Shown: positions 12,676 to 22,906 of the stretch, one piece after another
Position numbering within the stretch: position 1 is the first letter of the stretch
Layout of the letters: each line of letters starts with the position of its first letter
Source: Polytrichum commune
Lineage: Eukaryota > Streptophyta > Polytrichopsida > Polytrichales > Polytrichaceae
Direction of reading: 5' to 3'
NCBI GenBank assembly: GCA_950295325.1
Contig: OX485803.1
Location: 5,456,001-5,520,000 of the forward strand
DNA length: 64,000 bases
The notes under the pieces: generated by a model
Database searches by the model: none
Seen by the model: only the letters and a program-made list of their open reading frames with translations
What the model was told of the DNA's origin: nothing
Position numbers and translations under genes: made by a program

Positions 12676-12900
12676 ATAATGAAATACCACGACTATAAGA
12701 TACCTGTAGATGTAATTCCAAGTATTTATTATGCCTCACTGCTCACAAGATACTGTTCAACGCTCATGTGATGTGTTTATTTTTTAAATGTTTGGCATTT
12801 TTTAATTTTAATTTGGGAATGTTTCACATGAACGGTGAGGAATGAAGGGGAGCAACAAAAGCTATAAGATGAGAATCACTATTACCACATCTTCCATTAT

Positions 12901-12934
12901 AGATATAGATAAAAATATAGATATAGATATAGAT
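12901..12934. repeat. (GATATA)n microsatellite
   Basis: Imperfect hexamer repeat built from AGATAT and ATAGAT, with one A-rich interruption. Confidence 0.85.
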
Positions 12935-12957
12935 TGAAAACTGCTTTTTGGTCCCAT

Positions 12958-13652
12958 GAGTGAATTCTTCATGCCATGCACGAACTAACACGAGTGTCAG
13001 AAGGGGCATTATATGAGGCTTTAGCTTACATAACATACATAAGGGAGGGATATTATTTTTCTCTACTTTGCACATCTAAAAGGGCTAATAATTTCTTTGA
13101 ATTGATGGTAGATGTGCACAAGGGGTCCCTAAGGTTTAGAGAAGAAATTGACTATAGATGTGTTAATTTCATCCAGTTTACATTTTCATTCGTTGTTGTC
13201 ATATGGTCTTTATCCTTAATGACTACCATGCATGTTCTTGTTAGGGTTTGCATTTGGGTTCTAGGCATTTAGAAACTAGAGACTCTTGGAGCGCTCACGA
13301 GCATCCTTGAGTTTTGCTATCCAAATTGTGGCTAAGTTATAATGGTCTTGTCTTTGTTTGTTTGATGAAATCATTGAGTTATATGTGACAGATGGAAGAA
13401 AACATTCGATGACATTCTCATTGGAAAGTGAAAGTGAAAATTATGTGTAATAAAGGCCTATTTAATTCATGTAGTGAAGGTATTTATCATATAAAATTGA
13501 AAAACTTCGTATAAATACATGAGCCCATTATCCAGCATGTCGTTAGTACGTATACATAAGTTTTTCTCTCTAAAAACCTCTTGTATATAGGAGGGGTTTA
13601 ATTTCATGATGATCCTCGCACGTCATTTAGGTTTCCAATAAAGGCTCCACCC
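12958..13652 (+). mobile_element. TIR element, family T, copy 1 (~695 bp, non-autonomous)
   Basis: This segment aligns along its length with 36087-36784 and, inverted, with 37261-37929. Shared blocks include CGAACTAACACGAGTG near the start, ATTATTTTTCTC, GGTCCCTAAGGTTTAGAGAA, TATAAATACATGAGCCCATT and CATTTAGGTTTCCAAT near the end. The ends here (GTGAATTCTTCAT and the reverse complement of ATAAAGGCTCCACCC) are more diverged than in the other copies. No transposase reading is present, so it is a non-autonomous TIR element. I could not find a clean target duplication, so the superfamily is open. Confidence 0.7.
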
Positions 13653-14368
13653 CCACCCCCACCCCGGATTTTGGCCTCTTGGTCCCTTTGTTCAAGAAGG
13701 TAACTCATCTCTTTGAGCCAACAATCATTTGTTGTCTTTTGAAGGTATGAACCTTTAGTCTTTGAGTAGAAGTGAACTGTCCCACACAATCTTAAAGTGT
13801 TGATTGAAGGATAGGGTCATGAGTATATCCCATTCTACTTTCCACAATGTAGGATGGCAAAAACTAAAGCCACACTCATGGATATCCCAAAGTCATATAA
13901 ATCCTACATGGATAGAAGTGGATAGGTAGTACCCATGTGGGCTTAAAGTAGGCATACCCATCACCAACACTACCCAAACATTTTCAAATGTCCCCCCCCC
14001 CCCCCCATTTGTATGATTGTGGTTGTTTGGATGGACGATTCTCCCTTCAAAGATCTTCACTACCTCGGGTTTTCTTTCCAAATTTTTGTTTAATACCTAG
14101 CACAAATCATCCTAAACAAAAGAAACAAGTGTCAATATCATTAGAATAACCACTAAACATAATATGTATCTAGCACTTAATATGTAATATTGCCTACAAT
14201 CCACCTATTGAAAAACAAACATTAAGCTACCCCCCACCCCTATGTCCATATGGACATGGATGGGAGTATGCAAGAGCAAGACATTCTTGCAAGACCAATG
14301 ATAGTTAACATGGGTAAATCAACATTGGGCATAGCTTGAAGGAGAAGAACACCTCTCAATCTAGGGAA
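13653..14368. other. No gene seen; 15-base poly(C) tract
   Basis: No coding signal. A run of 15 C lies at 13992-14006 and a shorter C-rich patch at about 14231. See the finding on G/C homopolymers. Confidence 0.5.
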
Positions 14369-14373
14369 ACTAG

Positions 14374-15976
14374 TGTGAGCCCTAAACTCCCACCTTTAAG
14401 CGTCGTAGTCCAGGTGAGAGCTCACAACTCACATGTGATAGTATGGCCTCCCTTGGCCCTTGCAATCAAGTTTCCCAGTTCCCCATACAGTGGAAGTAAA
14501 ACACACAACTTTTATTTCAAGAACCCAAGGCGATTAGGTATTTAAAAATACCATGTGCACTTGTAATTCTCTTTTAAAACACATTTACTTATCACATACA
14601 ACACATCTATTTAGCTTCTAATTCATCACCTAAGCCACCCCACACTAATATCCAACCCAGCTATTACAACTCACCAATCCCTAATCCCCTTACTAATTGC
14701 TGGTCCCCTCCCAAGCAGAGTACACCTTCCGCAACCCCCTGTAGGATTCAAAACTCCGCAGTCCCTCTTCGGAGGTTGAAACAGCTTCTGCCTGCCTCGT
14801 ACCAACATTCCTGGAATTGCCCCTGTCCCTTACTATTCGAGGTCGCCTTGGCTGCCACTCTCGCATCTGATGGCCACTTTGGGATTCTCAGCTTACCCAG
14901 ACCTTGGGAGCCCCTCGACCCCCTGTTTCCCCAATTCTAGCTCCAACCGGCTACTGCCTAACCAATTCAGCTTTCAGCTGTCTGCATTGTGCGGCAGGAG
15001 ATTTTTGAGTGCATCCCAGGCCTCAGCCTCCTGTCGGTCGTAAGTGGCCCTTATGAATTCGGCAGCCACCCTCTGTCGGGGCACCTGATGCGTTCCAGGA
15101 GCCTTGGGTGAGGATTCCAACAGCTGGCTAACGCTAGGATGAAGTATTCGATCTAGCTCACGACCCCTACCTTGCCCTTGTCCAGCATTCGATGAGCTGA
15201 CTTTAGCTCTTCTTGGGTGTATGCTTTATACCTGGAAACTTCAATTCCCGATTTCCTTCGCTCTGGTCGGTTGTCTCCTCCTCTCCGAGCATACTCTGCC
15301 CTTCTATTGCGCCACCACAGGGGCGCTTCGAATTGTCACAATGCGACCTCAGAACCCATCCTTCCTAGCCCAGTTAAATAACCCAGCTGCCGTGGCCGTA
15401 GCTTCAGTCTCTTCCTGCCATTCCATGCTGGGATCCCTTCTCACCAATGCTTTCACGCCCTCATTTGGTTGCTCCCCTGCTCTGCTCCCGGCACAGGCTT
15501 CCGTGGGAAAGTTCGGCAGGGCTACGCCCAGCCGCCATCAAAAACCTCATGTTCGAAGTTGAAAGAGAGAGAGCCAGAGAGAGATGGCCACCGAACTCAA
15601 CAGGGTCTTTCCCCTGATCCAGAAGACCCGCACCCTCATCCGTTGGTAACGGTTTCTCCCTTAATAACACCACTTAAAGCCTAAAATGAACACCCTCCTT
15701 GCTTAAGTAAGTCAATAACCTCCCCGTACCCAAAGCCTAAGGTCTTTAAGCCTTTAATCGTTGCTCTAACTACTCACACACCCCTACTCTACATTCTTTG
15801 AACAACTCTTTATCACTCTTCACATTAACACCATTACCTACAATTAACTTAACCCCAATCAAAACTAGAACTTACACTCTCTTCATGTTTTTGTAGAATC
15901 AATTTAAAATTCAGGTCCTACGTTTTAATGACCCCTAGTCCTAATACACATGTGGGCACACCAATTTGGGCTCACA
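14374..15976 (-). mobile_element. Solo LTR, family A, reverse orientation (1603 bp)
   Basis: On the plus strand it runs from TGTGAGCCC to GGGCTCACA, a perfect 9-bp terminal inverted pair with TG..CA ends. The flanking pentamers are ACTAG (14369-14373) and CCTAG (15977-15981), identical at 4 of 5 positions. The segment near the left end (CTCCCACCTTTAAGCGTCGT) is the reverse complement of the tail of the forward copies. No internal domain is present. The GC-rich interior produces several overlapping open frames of up to 113 codons that I regard as chance. Confidence 0.85.
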
Positions 15977-15981
15977 CCTAG

Positions 15982-17051
15982 GGATGAGGAAAAGAGGACC
16001 TTGGTCAGGTGTAGTTCAAATTGGAAGATGAAGGCTATGAATCCTGCTAGATTAGGCTCAGATCTCCTTAGGCAATAGGACAACATGTTGATTTTGACCG
16101 GGAAATGGTTATGTCTCGAAAACCGGGTCATCTATTGGAAAACCAAGACCACAATTTAGGAGAAAAACATGACTAGGAGGTTGGGGGCAAAAATAATGTT
16201 AATAATCACTGTGTAGGTTTTGATATACGCAATTTAAGCCACAAAACTGCAACAAGGGTTAAGGCATTATAAATACCTTCCTCCCATAATATAATCTCTT
16301 GCCATCCAATGCGACTTCTTGGTTGCAATCACATTATTTATTTTTAACTCATTGTGCATGAGGCGTTTGATTGTGTGGATGCAAGGTTACTTTGGTTACA
16401 TGCCTTTGTAGTTATCACTTTCTCCGGTATCTATATACAAACTTAGCTTGTGGTGATGGTGGGAGTCTATGAAAGATGGCTACGTGTCCAACTAGCTTTT
16501 TGAAATAAAAAATCCACATGCCAGAAGTTCTTGCCCAAAAGAAACATGTGACAAAAGAAATAGGAAATAAATGTGGAAAGGTAGGGGATTACAAGTGCAA
16601 AATGTGGGCATGGTGGGGGAAACTAAGGGGAGTTGGTGGGCATGGAGTTGAGGTGGTGACATGGCGTGAGCAATAAAATAAAGTAGGACAATTTAATTAA
16701 AATTTAAATATATTTATTTTCTTTCTTAAAGTGTTGCATGGGGATTGATGGCGTGTCATGGGGGGCTTATGAGCACGAGCATGGGCAGACACGAATATGG
16801 CAAGTACGCATAGGCATGGGCATATAGTTGCATCAATGCATGGGTGTATGGGGTTGGGTTCACCTACATATGCGTGGGTGCAACAGGTTGGGACAACATG
16901 GGTCCAAGCTAGTGTGTCTTCAACCCAATAACCTTTGAGGACAACTTCTTCCTTGATGTCATGGTGCATGCATTACTAGCACATGAGCCCCATAAAAATC
17001 TACCATTTCGATAGATTTGCAAGTTTTCTAGTAACATAGGACAAATTCTTA
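15982..17051. other. No gene seen
   Basis: Non-coding DNA between two solo LTRs. It contains C/G-richer text with many GCAT and GGGCAT words at 16740-16970 but no recognisable motif. Confidence 0.5.
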
Positions 17052-17056
17052 GTGAC

Positions 17057-18986
17057 TGTGAGCCGAATTTTTGGCCAAATAGTTTAACTATGGGTGGATA
17101 ATAAGAGTTGGATGAAGTTCATCCGAATAGATGAAAACAATTGAATTATAGGCTAGGAAGGTAGTTACAACTTTTAGCATGGGCTTAGGCGCTCATAGTT
17201 GGTTATAAAATCTATTGTCTTCCCGGCCGAGCTAAGAGGGTTGGCGGGAGAGAGATAGGCAAATATTCATTGACTATTGTTCAGCGCATAGTTAAACCAT
17301 AGGCTTGTCTCCCTCGACACAGATTGTGCGAGGATAATAATTAAATTATTTTATTTGTATCTTGAGTAATCACCGTAGTGATCGTGGGGATATTGAAGTT
17401 TGTTAAGTACATTGTTATTTCGAATGATGTCTACTTTGAATGGTTGGAGTTCGGTTGAACCATTTGTTTGTTTGGATTGAATGAATACAAGATCGGAAAA
17501 CCATTGTCTATTGTTGTAACTGCTATTGACGAAGGCTGGAGTTGTGAGAGAAATCAAGTGAATTAGAATTGTGAGAGTGAGCGGTTGGGAAGTGATTGAA
17601 TGTAAAGAAAAACGGACATAAGATTGATCAACCTAAGAAATTGCCGCAAGAAATTGAACATTGTGTAACCATTTTCAAAGCGAGAACTCCTGGATATAGT
17701 TGAGAAAACTGGAAGGATGAACCAGAAGTGTGAAGATTCTAGATAGTATGAGAAAACGATTGTGTGAGTGAAATTTCTCTTTAGACCGAGAGATAGAAAT
17801 TGAAGGATAGGAATATGGAAGATGAGAGATTGAGTCGAACTATGGACAGAGAGACCATTTGAGTCAAGAGCTTGTGTAAAATCTTTGGTTGAAGAAGGTG
17901 ATGGAAAATGAAGGAATGTGAGGAAGTAGGTACCTCAGAGGGAAGTGAGTTGAACTATCAGCAAGAGTTGCCGAAGCGTCAGGCCGAGAAAGAAACTATT
18001 GTCTATTGTTGAGCCTGAGAGAGGCAGTGAGGACGGAGTAAATTGTTCAGCCGTATACATCAAGAGCTATATCATAAAAGAAACACTATAGTCTTATGAT
18101 AATAAAATCTGTCAACTCAGTTAAATTACGGGACCCTATCAACTAGATGTGATGAGAAAGTAATTATGATTAGTTGATTTGTGGGGGAGTTGAGAGAATA
18201 AGTTTGATTAAGTGAACTTAAGTTAGGATAAACTTTGGATTATCAATGAGATTTAGGCATAAGTTGTCCTAGACTCCATTATGAGTTTTATATTGATATA
18301 TAGTCTAGAGACGAGATCTTTGAGTATGAAAGTGCAAGCTAGCCATATCAATTATTGTCTTGTGTGTTACTATGGTTGTTGTTGTTGCAGGTTGTGCAGG
18401 GCAATCAAGACTATAGCTTAAACCTGATAATTGTTGTTAGTTGCATAAGTTGTGAATAATGATTAAATCTTGGAATTAAGGAATAAACAATTTGTCTTGC
18501 ATTGGAATTAACATTGACCAATTAATGAAGGAATTGTTTTGATTTGAAGATGCATTGGCCAATGATTACCAATGTCACGGTATGCAGCGTCGATGGCCGC
18601 ACCTTATCCGTTGGGTTTCATCCATCTAGATTTGGATGGATGAATCTTAGTTGTGAAGAGGAAGGCTCCTAAGTGAGGAGCCTCCTCCTTGGCTTGGCAT
18701 TCTTGCCAAGTCAAGTCGTGTGAGTGAGTGTGTGAAGAGAGCTTGTGTGAGGTGAAGATTGCATGTTTTTGCAATAAATATTGAGTTCTTCTCCCCCTAC
18801 TTACACTCTTGGATTCTCCCGTGGTGGAGTCAGAGATAGCTTGACTCATTATGTGCATTTGAAGAGAGATTTAGAGCTCTTATGAGTGTTTGACTCTCTT
18901 CCTTCTCATGTCGAGGTGTGTTGTTTATGTGTGACTTTGCTATGTTTTAGTATTGTTTGTTAGTGTCGATTGGTACTTGAGCTGCA
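17057..18986 (+). mobile_element. Solo LTR of a second family (1930 bp) with a perfect target duplication
   Basis: It starts TGTGAGCCGAATTTT and ends TTGAGCTGCA. Identical pentamers GTGAC flank it at 17052-17056 and 18987-18991. TG..CA ends with a 5-bp duplication are the signature of LTR retrotransposon integration. The start resembles family A (TGTGAGCC..), but the end and the interior differ. The interior is purine-rich (17700-18010) with a run of hairpins near its 3' end and an AATAAA at about 18773. No second LTR or internal domain is adjacent. Confidence 0.75.
18612..18735. repeat. Cluster of three short hairpins inside the LTR
   Basis: Three inverted repeats follow each other: CATCCA with TGGATG (about 18618-18640); AGGCTCCT, loop AAGTG, AGGAGCCT (about 18661-18682); and CTTGGC with GCCAAG (about 18687-18712). 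The second has a perfect 8-bp stem. The spacing is too regular to ignore, but each stem is short. Confidence 0.6.
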
Positions 18987-18991
18987 GTGAC

Positions 18992-19840
18992 ACACGATCG
19001 CTATTTATACAACACCAAAGACAATTGTGATACTCAAAGACTATTGTTCTCAAAATACTATTGTTCTACAATCTCATGATGAGATGGAAACTTATAGTTA
19101 CCGACATACATACCCTACTGAATGAGAACAATGAGAGGGAACCTTGAGAGAAAGGAGAGCAAAAGATGATTGAGTGGTGTTTTAGAGTGAAGATAACAAC
19201 CCTATTGGTTGATTAATGAATTATAATGTGACAAATGCTTGTAGTAAACACTAGTAAAGCCTTCCTTGAGAGTCAATACCCTAGGTTTTGGTTCATTTTA
19301 GTTATAACGAAAACCTAACTACAGTGATACATGAGAATTGTCTATGATTCAAGGGTCATGTACACTAAGGGTGGTTGTGATTGTGGTTTAATTTGTTTAG
19401 TCCTATTATCATGGAAAGGCATAATAAATGTTAACCTCCCCTTTGAACACCCCTTCCCCCATTAACCCCCCAATTGCGCGTGGTTGACCACCCTTGGGGT
19501 GGTTCTTTGCACTCATGTGGCATCACCAAAGAGTTTCAAGGTGAGGGTCCAAGGAGAAAGTTGAAGAGGCAACCACTTTAACACTGCAATCCAACGCCAA
19601 TAATGATAATGATCATCTTAACTTCCTCTCATGCCCAAGATAGATTGTGATGCGAACACATGATAGATTGCAATCTAAAAGACCAACCCTACCATCAACT
19701 ACAACCACAAAGGATTCACACAAAACAAGTGTAAATGAATTTCTTTTTGGTAGTTGTTGTTGTTGATTGGGGTGGTTAACCATGACCACAACCATGTTAT
19801 TGTTTACAAAGTAAATGATCCTTCATATGCTCATTGTATT
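18992..19840. other. No gene seen
   Basis: AT-rich sequence with a C-rich patch at about 19435-19475. A small hairpin, CCACCC TTG GGGTGG, lies at about 19487-19502. No coding or transposon signal was identified. Confidence 0.45.
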
Positions 19841-19841
19841 G

Positions 19842-20515
19842 GTTTTTTTTTTGACACAAATTAAAAATTCAATCGCAAGAAAAATCATAAAACACAACCA
19901 ACCCAGGTGAGCCAACGCGACTTGTGTGGAAATTTAGAAATGATTCTCATTTGTAGCCTACCCATCCAAGTGACAACTAAGTTACTATGGGTCATAATCA
20001 GGATTTTGTTTCCCCAGGTCGAATCAAATTCGTTCAGGACATCCTGATAGGCCACATCCAAGGCCTTTTCCAAACCCTTGATAGTCCATTTCCACTCAAT
20101 CCTGCCATAATATTGCAAGGCGTCCCAAATGGCCTAACGTGTTTTCTTAATGGGCCACTGCAAATTGTTAAAAAACCAGATCATTTCGTTGACACCAGAT
20201 AATCCACGGAAGACCACTCCTCAAAAAGAACCAGATGCGACTAAACCGTTTAAGTGTTTTGCACAATGGTTAATCAAAGAGACATTGCATCATAGAAAAG
20301 GACTTCTGCAGGCCGAGATTCTTTTTTTTGGCAAAGAGTTGCCAAATGATGTTGGCCGCATATCACCACCCTTGTTGAGCCTACGGCAAGATGTAGAACC
20401 TATGTTCCACTGATTCCACCAACATAGGGCCACCATGGGGGCAACTTTTGTCAGTCTCCAACGAGATTTTACCACGCCATTCATTAACCACAACTGCCTT
20501 GTGATTGACCGACCA
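19842..20515 (-). pseudogene. LINE 3' fragment (zf-RVT and C-terminus), 5'-truncated
   Basis: Read on the minus strand from about 20510 it gives NHKAVVVNEWRGKIS, KSCPHGGPMLVESVEHRF, YAANIIWQLFAKKKNLG, FSRIWFFLRSGLPWIIW, CQRNDLVF, and then TIKGLEKALDVAYQDVLNEF and WMGRLQMRI. Several frame changes and stops are needed. The first blocks match the C-terminal region of the LINE at 8461-8820, so both come from one family. A T-run on the plus strand at about 19842-19852 would be the poly(A) tail. Truncation at the 5' side near 20515 is normal for LINE insertions. Confidence 0.8.
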
Positions 20516-21140
20516 GAGGAATGCTCAATATATTGTTGGTTGTCATCGTGTTTCTCAATGCAATGAGCACTCTTTTATTCTCAACAGGTATATATAGATA
20601 TGTCTTTCCACACACACACATGTACGCACGTATGCGTATAAACAAATTCAATACTATCAAAAAATCTCTGGTCACTTAAAGAAATGAATGCAAACAATCA
20701 TAATTTATAGGCTGATTGGAAAATCTCTCATATTAATAGGCACAAGATTCATAAATCCAATATTGTCCTAAAGTCGAGCTCATAATTGGATGCCTAACCT
20801 CCCGCAATGATTGAGGCGGCCGAAAGTCGTGCATGGGATTGGTCCAAGAACATTTATCTTATTGGCCACAACTTTTGGTGCGAGTAGTTGGGTCTCCATT
20901 TCAAGGGCATTCCCTTTCCAAGGCCTTTTCCATGCTTGGAGCCAAGTATTTGATGACAAACAACAGCAGCTAGCTGGGGACCAAACACAAGTATAAGTTA
21001 GTGCAATGGCATTGCGTTGGGACCAATATGAATAAAGTAGCCTGTAGGCCCAATGGGAACTGACTTGGCCTTTATTTAAAAGGCCATCCTCCTACTTGGT
21101 TCCACATATACCTACTCTACCACCGAGATCTTATGTATGT
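20516..21140. other. No gene seen
   Basis: Contains a short CA-rich patch (about 20608-20622) and a 61-codon open frame at 20811-20996 without recognisable motifs. I do not call it a gene. Confidence 0.5.
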
Positions 21141-21559
21141 ATTAGAGTTATCTGTAAAGTCTCTTACAAGAGGGATGAAACCATGGCTTTGTTTTTTTCT
21201 TTGAAAAAAACTTTCTTCATTTAAGAGCTTGTTAGTTCATCGTACATCGGAGCCTGTTTTGAAAGGTTTGGGACTTCTTTTGTCCATCTCTCAAAGTTTG
21301 AGAGAATTTCAGGATCTAAACGGAGGATGTGCATGGGACCTGCCATCCTAGTTTCCGGATTGACCTATGCAAGGCTAGCTTGGCCTATCCATCCTAGTAG
21401 GACAAGCGAGAAAGCAAGTTTTTAATAGCCTGACACCAATTTGTGTATATTACTTTAAGCATTAGGAAAATTTGGGTGAATTTGTGTTAATTTCCATAAA
21501 CTTAAGGTTTGGGACTAAACCCATGGTTTGGTCTCCTATACTTTACAAATAACTCTATT
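21141..21559. mobile_element. Foldback/MITE-like element, ~419 bp
   Basis: The left arm begins ATTAGAGTTATCTGTAAAGT and the right arm ends CTTTACAAATAACTCTATT, its near reverse complement. Pairing continues inward through a shared ACCATGG block (about 21180-21188 and 21509-21516), giving arms of roughly 45-50 bp. Flanks are TATGT and GTATT, which is not a clear duplication. There is no coding capacity. Confidence 0.55.
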
Positions 21560-21607
21560 GTATTGCCAAGATTGTAAAGAGTTTTGGTACATAAGGGACC
21601 CCCTTTT

Positions 21608-22380
21608 GCAATGGACAAGGAGGGGATCCACAACACAACTATAAGGAGGCGGGGTCAATTTTACATGAGCATTTTACAAGAGTCATGTTCTTGTTAAAAA
21701 AAAAACTACCACATGAAATGATATACACTCTAACTTGCAATATCATGCTTGCGGCAACCAAAGCGCACGTGATATTAAGGAGTTATGAAGTGTTACCATG
21801 ATGTGTGATAAAAGGAAATTAGTGTAGCATGTGACATTATGGAATAACACCAAGTCAACATTGCAGTATTTGACAATAATTACAATGATGACCACGTTAT
21901 GTGTGCAAACATGTGGTTTGAATTCTTTGGCGTTTTTTCAATGTTAAAAACTTGTAATATATGAGAGGGAATCATGACGACAAGGAGTAAGATTTGAATT
22001 GAGAACATCCTTTCCCTAGGGTATTGGGATATAAGAGAAGGAGTGACATAAAGAGGTTGATGATACAATGTTTGAAGTGTATAATTACACAAATTGATAT
22101 TTTGTGTGTTTGCATACATTGCTTAAGATAGACCCTTTCACGGTGGAAAAAGGAGGGAGGCAACACAACTACAAGAAGGCTGGGTCAATTTTACACTAGG
22201 ATTCTACACAAATCATGTTCGTGTAAAAGATTACCACATTGAATGTTATTTCATGAGATTGTGTGAATTATCTAGATAGATTTTTTCACAATCGAGAAAG
22301 GAGGAAGGCCACATGCAACTACAAGGGGCCATGTCAAGCTTACACAAAGGTATATTTGTGTAAATGAGGGCCGTTTCACA
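21608..22380. repeat. Three dispersed direct repeats (~85-120 bp)
   Basis: Related blocks occur at about 21608-21725, 22135-22260 and 22285-22380. Each carries a sequence like CACAACTACAAGAAGGC followed by GTCAATTTTACA and, 25-30 bases on, a CATGTTCTTGT-like word. The first two copies also share ACCACAT. Their spacing (~525 and ~150 bp) shows that they are not a simple tandem array. Confidence 0.6.
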
Positions 22381-22906
22381 CACAACGCCATGTAATGGTG
22401 AGGACCCTTGATTCTCATCCAAAGGTTGTACCATGGGACTTGGGATAGCCATTTTGTGTAGTCACGAGCCCTCCAGCATAGTGTGAGGTGAGAATGGACC
22501 ATTATGAGGAACCATTGTGTATTTTATCAATGAAAAAAAAGGGTAGCCCCACCCCACTTGTTATATATCTTCATTTTGTCCTTTTTCATTGTTCTTTGAG
22601 TTTTCCATTGGTGGGGAAGGAAAGAAGATTATGATGGATCACTTTTGAGAGGAGAGGGAGGATTCTTGTTGCATTGGCTTTATATTGGTGTTTGCACATG
22701 ATTATGCAACATGTGTTTGATATGCAAGCATTGGCACTCAATGGAGAAAAAGAAGAATGCCATGATTTTTAGCTTATGCTTTGAGAGTATGAACATGAGC
22801 GATTGTAGTATGTGGGCATTTGCGAGAAATGTCGGGTTCACCAATATTATAAAATTGGATTCTTTTACCAAAAAAAATGTTCAAGCAAAGAACTTGTGTA
22901 TCTCAT

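Noticed and set aside
15221-15684. Open frames of 113 and 71 codons as genes
   Set aside because: They lie wholly inside a solo LTR, overlap each other and a reverse frame, and lack motifs.
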